A DNA stretch of 64,000 nt from Loxodes magnus (Eukaryota > Ciliophora > Karyorelictea > Loxodida > Loxodidae), in the NCBI GenBank assembly GCA_946699065.1, contig CAMPDV010000213.1, forward strand, positions 62,001-126,000, read 5' to 3'. The position numbers and the translations under genes were made by a program. This document shows positions 45,845-57,675 of this stretch, piece by piece. Within the stretch, counting starts at the first letter, position 1; each line of letters begins with the position of its first letter. The notes beneath the pieces were generated by a model. That model saw only the letters and a list, made by a program, of their open reading frames with translations, was not told the origin of the DNA and searched no databases.

Positions 45845-46580
45845 ATGGCATCTAAGAAATAATAGAATTCTCCAACAAAATCTAAAAATTAACCAGACTT
45901 TGCTAACTATTTCTATTGTTACAATTGGATAATTAGAAGCTAGCAAAAGAAGTTTAAGACTTTAAATTAATAATTTAATCTCTCATGTTAGCCGTTAACT
46001 AATTGGTAAATTAATAGGACTCTAAGCAAGAAATTAAATAATAGACTATTTCCTTAGAAATAGATAGAAAGATAAATTGGTCAAATCGAATGGAATTTAA
46101 GATAAAATTTTTACCAGAGGATCAGTTAACTGAAGCATACCAAGCTCAATTAACTATCAAATTCAGAATCATAAGGAGAAGAGAATCATAACTAAACTTA
46201 TTCTATTAGAAAAGAAAAATTAAATGTTGATATTGCTAAAAGTAATGGACATAAGGTTAATTAGTGTTAACGATTTAAGAAGAAACAATCTTAAGTAACT
46301 GAAAGAGAAATCTAAAATTTATTCAAGATCTTATGCTTCCAACTAGAAGACTTTCAAGAAAAAATATTTTAACCATTCTTAGAAACTTCAAAAATCTAAA
46401 AGGCATTGAGAGATACAATCTGGATTTGACTTACAAGAATTAGCAAGAGGAGAAAATAAAAATGTTATAAGAATTTACGATTAAAAAAATCAAGTATAAT
46501 ACGATCTCGAGACCTATTAATTACTACAAAACTCTATAAACTCTAATTTATGGCAAGCTAAATAAAGGTGATGTCACATG
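45845..46580 (+). pseudogene. ORF1 (Gag-like) remnant, third member
   Basis: ATG 45845 (AAAATG) opens MASKKQQNSPTKSKNQPDF, closely like the 330 and 47096 remnants but well diverged afterwards. A zinc knuckle near 46225 reads C-[TGA]-Y-C then, one frame away, S-N-G-H-KVNQ-C, i.e. a CCHC broken by a single-base shift. It ends with GKLNKGDVT at about 46575. It sits directly to the left of repeat copy 2. Confidence 0.55.
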
Positions 46581-47095
46581 ATTATATTATTATATTAATT
46601 TAAAATAAAAAAGGAACATAAAAATTTGAAAGACAACGAAGTAAACGTAAATTAAAGTGTAATGTGAAAAGAATAATAGGATTTTTAAGGAGTTTAAGAG
46701 TAAAAGAGAATAAGAGAAATGTAAGAGGACAAGAAGTAATTGAAAATAAAAAAAATTGCAAAAACAAAAGTATTTAGCATTAGCTAAATTAAAAATTAAA
46801 TTAAAAATAAAAAAAAAATTAATCATTAAAAAGATATCTTTATGAAATAGAAGCGATGAAAAGAAGCTAAAAAAAATAATCTTTTAACTCTTCAATTTAA
46901 AAAATAAAAAAGATAATAAGATAGATTGAAACATCATAAAATGGATTTTAAATAAATAGAAGAGATAATTTAAATAAATTATATAGAATATATAAAGAAA
47001 AATAAAAGGATGCGCTTCATCTGCATAGAGCATATCAGCTGTACTGCTTGTATACTATTTAAAAACATTTCTTAGATATATTATATAAAAATAAA

Positions 47096-47820
47096 ATGGT
47101 ACCTAAGAAATAACAGACTTCACCAACAAAACCTTATAAAACTTAGTAGGATGTAGTCAATGATCTCTGCTATCTTTAGATAGAGAATTAAGAAATAACA
47201 AAAGTAATTAAAGATCTTTATAAACTAACTAATGAATTGTAAAATCCTATAGAAATTGTAAAATAGGAAAATTCAACACTACGATAGGAATTGCTCTAAA
47301 CCCGCACTTGCAACAAATTTAAGGTGGAATTTTACAGACAGAACAAATAGCAATAGAAATTTAAAATTTGAAAATACTAAACCAGAAAAACTTAAAGAAA
47401 GTGATTCATTGGAAATAGAATAACAAACTGCAGCAAAATATATTCCCTATCGGAAAATAATGATATGTTGACATTGCAAGCTTTCATTATATAAAGTAAG
47501 AAATTGCTACCAATTTTAATAAAAATAAAAGATAAATATAAATCAAATGGTAAGATATGCTTAAAATAAGCAAGACAAGTGAATGTTTGCTTAATCTGTA
47601 AAAAACTCCAACTAAGCCAAAAAGCTCCTTATATCTAAAAGGCAGTAAATTATTTCAATGAAAATGATAGCAGTTAGGCCTATCGAAAAAAATAATGGAA
47701 AAAAATCTTAAAAATATCAAGAAACATGATAATGAAGATACAAGCAAATTTAAAGTGATAAATTATTTTAAAACAATAAATTAACAAACTAATAAGTGGT
47801 AAACCAAATAAAGGTGGGAC
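47096..47820 (+). pseudogene. ORF1 (Gag-like) remnant, copy 2 counterpart of 330-1052
   Basis: Same MVPKKQQTSPTKP start, same C-[TGA]-H-C knuckle and same GKPNKG end. It carries an extra near-duplicate of AATTGTAAAAT at about 47245 relative to copy 1. Confidence 0.6.
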
Positions 47821-48536
47821 CGGAAATAATAGTGTTATGCTATAATAATATATTAGAATAAAGAAATATCATAAGTTTGATTTTGATAAAAGATTTCTAA
47901 GAAAAGTGAATAAGAAAAGTAAGAAAAAGAGTGTGAAGATCTAACATTTATATCTAAGACTAGAACACTCTAATTAAATATGAAAGTATTATTACAAAAG
48001 AATTTAGAAAATAACTGAAAATTTTAATAAATAATTAAGTTAATTAAAGTAACAAGAGGTAAATTCATGCAAAAGGAAATCATACAAACGAAGTATCTAG
48101 TTGATAATGATATTTTATATATCATATGTGAAATCTACAAAGAAATTTAAACTGGTAAGTAGCACTTGCATTAAAAACGTAAGGAAATAATTATTTCTCA
48201 GCTTAAGAAACCTAATTAAACATTTTCTATGATCTCTATACTCTTACTACTTTTCTCAATTTTTTCTTTTATATCTTCTTTTCATATTTATTTTTTCTTA
48301 AAATAAATCTTAATTTGAAAAGCAAACCTAAATATTTAAAAAATACTATAATCTAATTATCTGAAGTCACGAAAATTAACCTTTTTAATCTCCTTTTATT
48401 TAAAAATTTTTTTTAATTCTTTATAAAATCTAGTATGTTCTAGCTTTACCTTGTCTCGTTGTTGATATTTCTTTCTTTTCTAAATTTTTAAAATAAAAAA
48501 TAATTACCTTATTAAGAAAATTTCTGTTGATTCAAT

Positions 48537-49020
48537 ATGAAAAAGATGTAAAGAAGAGTTAAGAGGAAAAACCAATAATATTGAAAAATACAACATTCGA
48601 AAAAAAATTTTCAAATCTTTTTTTTATCTTAGTAAATAGTAAGGAATTTTCATTAAAAATATGATGTACGAATTTAATGAAAAAATACTTTGAGAGATGT
48701 TAATAACGAATTATAAGTAAAATTCGTGTAACATCAGATAAAAAAGTCAAAAAAGAAAGGTGAAACAAAAGTGAAACTTCTAAACTGATCCGAAATGGAT
48801 TTAAAAACAAAAAAACTGTAATGAAGAAAACATCACAAATTAAGGAAAAATGACTAGAGAAAAACATCACCTTAAAAAAAAGAAAATTAAATTAAAAAAA
48901 GAATCAAATTAAATGCTTAAAACTTTTGAAATATAACCATTTAACTAATCTCTTTGATTAATTAAAAAAAACCAGAAGGTCTTCACAAATAGCAGATATT
49001 GATAAATCTTAACTTTGAAA
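48537..49020 (+). pseudogene. Lysine-rich frame, copy 2
   Basis: Counterpart of 1698-2174. One A fewer in the opening run shifts the frame immediately. Low coding confidence. Confidence 0.2.
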
Positions 49021-50637
49021 AAGAGAATTCTTTGTAGCCTAAAAAAAAGCAACGTGAAGATGAAAAAAAACTTATTTTGTAAATGCAGAAAGCTTGAAAG
49101 ATGTTAAGATATGATAAAACTTGTAAAATATTAGATGAAGAAGAATTGCTAAAAAAAAATTAAAAGAAAAGAAAGATAAGAAAACAAAATTTTATGAATA
49201 AAATTTGATAAAAAAAACTTGTGAGAATATGAGTAATAAAGGAAGTTTGAGTCTGAAAGAGTAATTGAATTTGAGAAGATTAAATCGAAGTTTTAACGAA
49301 ATTTTAAACAAAGAAGAATGAAAAAATGTTTATAAGTAAGATAATCTCATTTTGTTTATATGATTTTTAATCAATTTTTTCTAAATTTGAATCCCATCAT
49401 CGTTTTTTGAATTTTTGCATTTTTCTTAAGTTTTTGCTTTACTAAATTAATTATTTGAGCTGACATTTTTAGTAAAGAATAACTATTAGCAATTTTTTCT
49501 TTATTACAAAAATTATAAATTAAGCTAAATAAGGTTTTCATTAATTCTATTTATTTAATTTTAAATGTTTTCGTATAAAAATTGGTAAAATCTGTCTTAA
49601 ATCTTTTGTTATAGAATCAAAAAAACGTAATTTTTTTGGAGAAAAATGATAAGAGTTACAAATAAAAAAATCAGGTAAATTATTTTTTCGTTTTTTTATA
49701 AAAAGAAAATCTTTTTTGATTTTATTATTTAAGTTATTTTTTTTGTAATATGATTTCTTATGTTTTAATTCTTCACTTCATAAAATAAAGCATTTTTATT
49801 ACTTTATTGATCTTTATAGAAAAGAGCACTTTTTCACCTATACCAAGAGCGGATAAAAAATAAACTGATTGCGAGTTTTTTATTATTTTTTTTAATTTAA
49901 ATATTGAAATAATTTTTATCTTTACTTTTCATATGTTATTTCCTAATTCCAAATAATAATATTCTTTCCAAATTTCTATTTCTATTTCTGATTATAATTT
50001 ATAGTTAATATTGTAAAAATTAAATAGCAAAATAAAAATGTTTAGTTATTTATTTTAACTTAAATTATTTTATTTTGCCTATGTTTATTTTTTTTATTAT
50101 AACTATTAGACAAAAATTTATTTTTGGTTAATATTTTAAAACATAATTATTCTAATAATTTTTTAACTGAACAAAAAGCAATTAGCTATTTTTTATAAAA
50201 GTAAAGTTGTCAGCAAAATTTGCATCCATATATTATATTCAAAAATTAAGCATACTAATTTTAGTATTATCCTTTTAGTATTTATGATAATCTTAAAAAC
50301 TGTTAAAATTATAGAATCTTCAAACATTTTAAAATGGAATAATAGTTACATTAATAATTATTTTGTAGCTAAAAGAAAAACTAAAAATAAGCAAATATAC
50401 AAATACATTATAAATATAAATAAGCTTACAACCATTTATAGTTATTAATATTTTTTACCATTTTATTTAGATTATTATTACAAATTCTTAAATATTTATG
50501 AAAGATACAAATAATACTTTTATAAATAATTAATTAAAGATTAAAAGTAAATACTAATCTCTTTAAACTTAACACTAGTTTATCCAATTGCCTAAATTTA
50601 AACTAAGCTAAAGTTTTCTTAATTAATTTCAACTAAA
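49021..50637. other. AT-rich stretch of copy 2, no gene
   Basis: Corresponds to 2175-4300 of copy 1 minus the 403-bp block. Only the terminal ACCAAGAGCGGATAA tag of a family A element remains, near 49840. Confidence 0.5.
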
Positions 50638-50932
50638 AAAGTTTTTGGACCGGAAACTCCTTTCCGATTGCACGACCCGACGCTCTCTTTTTATGGAATA
50701 ACGGGGATATCCTGTTTTGCTCCAGGCACAGCTGCTAGGGAGTTCCATCGCTATGAGCAGCCAGGCTTCAAGCCCCTACCAAGAGCGGATAATCTCAAAG
50801 ACAGTGTTCCCTTCAGAAAATGACTCTGACCAGGGACTTTCTCAGCGACAGGAAAGAAATTGCTCCTAGCCATAAAACCAGAAAGTGTTGTCACGAAGGT
50901 CATTCTCAGCTCCCACCATCTTTCCAATTATT
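50638..50932 (+). mobile_element. SINE-like family A element, copy 2 only
   Basis: About 295 bp, G+C-richer than its surroundings. It is collinear with the reverse complement of 9401-9708: GGGATATCCTGTT, AGGGAGTTCCATCGCTATG, GCAGCCAGGCTTCAAGCCCC, GACCAGGGACTTTCTCAGCG, CAGCTCCCACCATCTTT. It occupies the place of about 1 kb present in copy 1 (4300-5345). Insertion was therefore accompanied by, or followed by, a deletion, and no target-site duplication is expected or seen. Confidence 0.75.
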
Positions 50933-52881
50933 TGATTTAAAAATTAAATAATTTACTATATATAAGTTAAACATTTACTTTCATTCTTTTACATTTCTAA
51001 TAGTAAATAAAAAAAATTTATTATTTTTGTTTTTATAAATTAAATAGTTTTTTAAAATTATTTAATTTCTTTTAATTTCAATGAAGTATAGTTTATATCT
51101 TACAAACATTTAAAGTTTATTTATGTTTTAAATCTTAGTATTGATAGAATATTTTCGGAAAGAAACCAGATTTTAGAACTTAAATTTTGTAATTACAGAT
51201 AGCTATTTTAAGCCTATAATTTTATCAATATTTACTCAAAGCAAAATTTTTATTTTTTTATTTTTCCTTCTTTGTTAAAGTCGTTCAGAAAACACAACAC
51301 AACTAAAACCAGGTTGTCCCCAAATTCTAAAAATAAATAAATAATTAATTAAATAGCTCTTTATTTAATTCTTTAGTATAAAAAAATAATATTTTTGCTA
51401 GTTCACTTTTTTAAATTTTTATAATTGATATGAATCTAAGTGTTTTATTTCTTTCTAATAATTTTAATATATTTAACTTTTGCAATTATCCTAGCTACTT
51501 AATATATATTTTTCAATGTTTTTAAATTATAATAATAAATTTTTAAAAAAGCTCCAAAATTAATCTCCATCATTTTAATAGTTTATCTTTCAGATTTATG
51601 TGTATTGCTATTAAATAATTTAAATTTAAACTTAAAATATTTTTAGATATCCTTAATTATCAGAATTTTTCTTTCAATTAAAGACATTAAAATTTAAAAA
51701 GTTTCTTCATATCACTTCCTCTTCGTTAGCATTTCTTATCTAAACATCTTCTGATTATTAATTAATATCTTTTTTAAATAGCTTCATTTATCCATCAAGT
51801 ATTAATCTGTGAAATATTTTTATTTGTAATTCTACCTATATTTCTTAACTTCTAGGAAACGCGTTTATATAGATTCGATCATTAAGAATCAAATTTTTTT
51901 ATTTAAAAACTCCTAACTTTATACTATAGTCATTTCCTTATATCTAATTACTAATTACATTCCATTATACGGTCGAAAGTATCATAATCTACTCATATGC
52001 AAAGGGGTCTATCATATGTTAATGTGAGCTTCTCTGCTTAATTCCATTGTTATATTAAAATTGACTAGAATTCTAAATAAATAATAAACTAAGGTTTTTA
52101 TAGTATGATTTAAATGCTTATATTAATCCCAAAGGTAATTTAATTCTTCACAGATAATCTAATAATAATATATTCTCTATGTAATCAAATATTATTTCCA
52201 AATATATTAAAATTGATATTAAATTAGATTTATTTAAGATTATTTGGAAAGATATCTATATTTATTAGATCACTCATATCTATTAATTGTTTATTAATTT
52301 TATATTTCTTTAGATAATTATACCTAATAGATGATTATTTTAAAAAGAAAATTTACCATAATTGGTATCTGATCAGTCAATAATCTTATATTAGAATTAA
52401 GAGAAATTGTTTTAAACAAGTTTCGATGATTGAAAATGCCAAAACTATTTTCTCTTATAAATACTTCAATTAAATATAATTTATTGCTATTCCATTTATA
52501 TTGACATGCCCAATCTTAATCTGACTTAAGTTATTTCTTTATAATAATTTTTACGACTGAGCAAGTATTTTTTTCATGTATACTTGAATTTATGTAAATG
52601 TGTCATGTTTTACAATTCTTTTTGCTTTAAATATTAAAGATAAAACTAAATATATGTCATAGAAATGATAAATCATTTAGTCTCTTAATTATATCTTTGA
52701 GTATTGCTTAATCTATAATATTATTAGATTAAAAATAGATTAAACTTCTTTTATATAGCCTAAAGATTTTTAATCTAAAATGAATATTAAATAAATAATT
52801 TTACATGATGATAAATATAATATTTGTAATTTTTAATTTATTTGATGGATGGATTTCATCAATTTTGCTTTAATAATACAA
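50933..52881. other. AT-rich stretch of copy 2, no gene
   Basis: Equivalent to 5346-7298 of copy 1, with no supported frame. Confidence 0.5.
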
Positions 52882-53552
52882 CTAATTTTTCAATTTTTTC
52901 ATTTTACTAAAGTAAAATTTTATAATAATATAATAATAAAAATTGATTAACGTGGAGTCACCTTTATTTGGTTTTCCACGAATTAATAGTTTTTTGTTAA
53001 CAAAAAGAAATTTCGATTTGTCTGGGTCAAGTCTAACATAAGTCCTCATGATTTTCAATTTATTTTTTCTAATGGTTTCCGATAGGTATATTCCCATTCA
53101 TTTCTTATTGAACTCATTAAATGCATGTTAAATATGCGGAGCTTCTGTATTTAGTTGGAGTATTTTCTTCTATAAAGTTTTCCTTCAAAATTGCAGTAGA
53201 TTCTCATAATTTTCCGTTAGGGAATATAAGTTATTGGGATATGCTATTCTACGTCCATTGGATCATTCATCGAAAGCTTTGATAGGAGTATGCTTCCCGT
53301 CAATTCTGCGAATTGATTGAATTTAGGTTCTGATTATTCTATTTTAACATTTTCTTCTTATTTATTTCCAATTTTTTTATCTTACACATTGATCATCAGA
53401 AATTCGGTTTTATTTTCTAGTTCTTATACTTGTCTTAATAAGTTTAAATTTTTTTGTTACATGACTCTGAGTTCTTAAAGTATTTTTTAATATTCGTTTC
53501 TTGATTAAGATGAAACCTTTTAAGAAAAGACTGATGACAAGAAAGATTCCAT
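52882..53552 (-). pseudogene. ORF1-type coiled-coil/L1-ORF1p-like protein, copy 2
   Basis: ATG 53552 on the minus strand is the counterpart of 7961-7299. The C-terminal frame (MGIYLSETIRKNKLKIMR to the GKPNKGDST motif) is intact and differs from copy 1 at few residues. The N-terminal coiled coil is also conserved. A frameshift lies between them as in copy 1. Confidence 0.55.
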
Positions 53553-54976
53553 TTTTTTCTCTTTTTTTATATAATAAAAAATATTCACTAAAAGTATCTA
53601 ATTTCTATGATTTAATTCTTTATACTATTATTTCTATTAGAATAGTAAACAAGAATAAAAATAGAAAAAATAAATAAAGAAGATATATTTTAAATTTAGT
53701 GTTATTAAAAAAATATATGATAACTATATTTATAAGCTAAAATTATTAATTAAATTAAATTAAAAATGAATGCAAAAATAAAAAATGTAATATGGCATGA
53801 TGTAACTAGTGTTACTCTTTGTATTTTATATTAAATCTATTTAAATATTACTTTTTTTATATATTTTTAGTTTCATCCACTTAGCTTTAACATAAATCTG
53901 AGTAATTTATAAATTATTTTTTTTAGCATTCTTTTTCAATGTTGCTATTATAAAAACTAAATTTAAGAAATTAGATAAGAATTTGATGCTTAAATATTGA
54001 AGAAACATCACTTAATTACTATTTGCTAAGAACAAATACAAGAAAACGAACTTAAAATTTAAAATACATTAACATAGAAAGAAAATGATATCTAAAATAT
54101 AGCAATTTTCTATGCAAAATAATTAACAGAGATTTTTAAAGAATATTCTGATATTCAAACTTATTTAATTAGTAAAATATTATGAACATTAATGCGAACT
54201 AAAACTAGATGCTTATGTAGAGATATCATATAGAAAGACAAAACAAAATCAAAGATTTAATTAATTTAAAAATCTTTAAAATAAGACACTGCTACTCAGA
54301 TGGTTTAATTTAGTCAACTTTATGAATAAAAACAAAGCTACAGTGTAGACATTTCAAATTTTATAATAAAAAATAATTAAATCTCATTATTGATTAAAAT
54401 TCAGTAGAATCAATATAAATTGTTAAAGAAGTTAGTAAGATGCATAATTAAGTAAAAGTAAATTGAAATTTATGTAACATAACTAATTATTTTAAGTTGA
54501 TGTTGAAGAAATAATTAAAAGAAATAACTTTAAAAATTAAAAATTTATTTAATTTATAAGAACGAAAAAATGACAAAATCAAAATCTCTTTGCTTAAGTT
54601 GAAACTAGATTTATTACATTATCTAGTAAATTAAATTAGGCCACAATTGAACGAAATTAAGTAAAAATTAAAATAGATTAAAAACTAACATAGCAATCTG
54701 ATGCATTAACTTTATTTATTATTATTTGTAATAGAAATTCAATAATCTAAGCTCCAAAGTTACTCCATATTTAAATTCACAATAATTAAAATGTTCTTTA
54801 CTTTTGTGACCCAGGACTGAAAAGGAGGAGCAGAAGCAAATTAATTAAAAATAGCTCATTGCAATATGAATTAAATCTAAATAAAATAATTAAGTATTAA
54901 ATAATTTACTCTATAATAAAGAATATATATTTTTAATTAATAAAACTTGATAATATTAAGACTTCATTCCAATATA

Positions 54977-55318
54977 AATTTAAGGATATAGAATAATTAA
55001 AAAGATGGTGGGAGCTGAGATTGACCTTCTGAATCATACTTTCTGGATTTATGGCTAGGAACAAATTCCTTTCCTGTCGCTGAGAAAGTCCCTTGTCAAA
55101 GTCAACCTTTGCAAGGGAATGCCTTCCTTTTGATTATCCACTTCTGGTAGGGGCTTGAAGCCTGGCTGCCCATAGCGATGGAGCTCCCTGGCGGCTGCTT
55201 TTCGAAAGCAGCAGGATATCCCCATTATCCCATGAAGGGAGTGTCGGGGTCGTTAAATTACAAGAAGTTGCAGTCCAAAACTCTTTAAGTTAAAATTAAT
55301 TAATTTAAGGATATAGAA
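54977..55318 (-). mobile_element. SINE-like family A element with target-site duplication, copy 2
   Basis: Same insertion as 9401-9708, with the same 17-bp repeat AATTTAAGGATATAGAA at 54977-54993 and 55302-55318. It differs from copy 1 by a handful of substitutions. Confidence 0.8.
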
Positions 55319-57140
55319 AATATTTTAAAAATTGTGAATAATCCTAAAGATCAGCAGAGTTTGCTTTATTGTTAAAGAAGAACTTGATTAGAGACAAATT
55401 GAAATTGACTTTGGCGATTAAAATAGTCGTTTCTTAGTAATTAAAGTTAATTATATTTATTTAGCAACATATTATTTGCCAACAGAGGAAAAAACTTTAT
55501 CTGTCAAAGACTAATCATATTAAAACTTAGAACATATCCTTAATGAAGTAGGAGATTAAGCCCTTATGCTATTGGGAGACTTTTATGCTCTTTTGTAAGA
55601 GTATGGGAGTAATAATTAATAAAATTAATAAAATAACGCTTAAAGATTAAATAATTTTATTGAAGAATATGATTTATAAATAGTTAATGCTACATGATTT
55701 GTTGTTTTTAGAAGTAGAGTAAACCATAAAACTTATTGCAAATATTATGATATAGTCAATTATCATATCAACATTAATTAGATTACACTATTTTAAGTTT
55801 TGCATAACACTTGACTTGATACAGATCACTTTTCTATACTGTTTAACTTACTTATCTAAAATATTAATAGAAACATACCAATTCTAACTCCTAGAATAAA
55901 TTTTAAGATTAATAAACTTTAAAATTTAGAAATTAGATCTGAATATGAAGCCTTATTTGAATGATGCTTGATTAATTTTGATATAATTGATTAAAATAAT
56001 ATAGATTAATAATACTATTTTATAAGACATTTACTCATTAATAATGCAGATTAAATCTTAGGATAAGTTACATAGAACAATAACTTAAATTGACTTCCAA
56101 TAAATATTATTAAGAGATTTAACACAGAAAAATAAGCACAAATAGCTAACCAGCAAGTTTTAGAATAATAAGGAAGGGTAAACTAGATAGTTTTGAAGTT
56201 GGCTTATTAAAGATAAAAAATATAATAGATATAAAAGTAATTACTGGAAATACAAGTAAAAATAAGCCAAAAAAATAGTGAATAAATGAATGAATCTCCT
56301 ACTAAAATATTTAAGTAAACAAAAAATTTTTGAATCCAAGAAAGAGAAATAATATGTATTTGGATTCAGAAGGGTTTTCAAATTTCATATACAATTAGGA
56401 AAATAATGTTCTTAATAAGCACAAAAACATTGATGAGGAAGAAATATGAAAGTGTAATTAAAAAATTGATAATATTTATAGAAGTTGGGATTTCTTATAA
56501 GAGCAGGTACCTATATATAGACAAGAGTTCGATCTATTTCATTTAAATGAAATTTAAACAATTATAAAGAAGTTAGGAAATAACAAATAAAATGGAGCTG
56601 ATGGCATTAAAACAGAACTCGTTAAATATGTTAATAAAGATTTTTATTTTGTGCTTTTGAAATTTATAAATAACATGCTAAGAAATCAAAATAATCCGAA
56701 TGAACTTAAGCAAATAATAATACTTCCTATTTACAAAAAGGATCAAAAAGCGATTGAAGAAATTGGAGACCTATTGCACTTATAAACGTCATCCTTAAAA
56801 TATATGATAAAAAGCTTACTTAAAGATTATATGAATATATTGAATAATGAAAGATTATATATCCTTCACAATAGGGATTTCTTAAGAAAAGATAAACTTT
56901 GCACTAAATATGAACCTTATAATCAATTAATGATTTGTATAGAAGATGAGGAAAGAAGAAACATTAGCTCTCTACTCTTATTGATGTTGAAAAGATGCTT
57001 GATAATAATGATAGACGTCTATTTTTTGATCATTTAAGAAGAATTAAAATACCTTTAGCACTAATAAATAATATTAAATCATTTCATAAAGATCTAGATG
57101 TTAGATTTCTATTAGATGGAAAATTATCAAGAATGTTATA

Positions 57141-57675
57141 AATAAATAAATTTGATTATAGAGCGCGTAGCACTCTCGTTGGTGCGCAGCTCTTTAAAAA
57201 AAATGTTTCATACTGACAAGAATGTTTATTACTGATAAAATTATCAGATACTGGTGGACCTTGTTCAATACTGGTATAATTATTCAGTACTGATAAAAAT
57301 GTTCAATACTGATATAATTTTAGAATACTCGTAATCTTTAATACTTGCTGGAGGTCCAAGGACATGGTAGGATTATGTCTCATTGCATCACCAAAGCAGA
57401 GGACGACATGCGTCAATTATGGGTACTTAAATTCCCCACCTCTGATGAAGCTCGCAATATTATTTCTTTTTCGTTCCAGTATTAAAAATAAACGAAGCCA
57501 AGTCAAGCCAGTATCGAAGGTCTAAGAATCTTATGTCTCGAGGTCAAACCAAAACAGAGGAAGACATAAAGTCGATTATGGGTACTTAACTTCCCCAACC
57601 TCTGATGAAGATGACCTTGTTGTTCACCTTCGAACAACTATGGCGGTATTAAAAATTAATATATATAATATAACA
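57141..57675 (+). mobile_element. Insertion in RT copy 2: structured, tRNA-half-containing element
   Basis: Absent from copy 1, where the RT reads straight through. The left part (57166-57200) contains GAGCGCG-TA-GCAC-x8-GTGC, which has the layout of a tRNA acceptor strand plus D-arm. Several copies of a roughly 25-base TTCAATACTGATAAAATT-like unit follow (57210-57330). Then come two units of about 100 bases (57352-57450 and 57512-57610). Each contains CAGAGG...TGGGTACTTAA-x-TTCCCCA...CCTCTGATGAAG, with complementary CAGAGG/CCTCTG and TGGG/CCCA arms. A GTTGTTC/GAACAAC hairpin follows at about 57619-57640. It inserted in a TTATAATATAA target; the exact duplication is uncertain. Confidence 0.65.

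Noticed and set aside
57440-57475. Hammerhead ribozyme suggested by CTGATGA after the CCTCTG arm in both structured units
   Set aside because: No matching stem II followed by GAAA was found at the required place in either unit.
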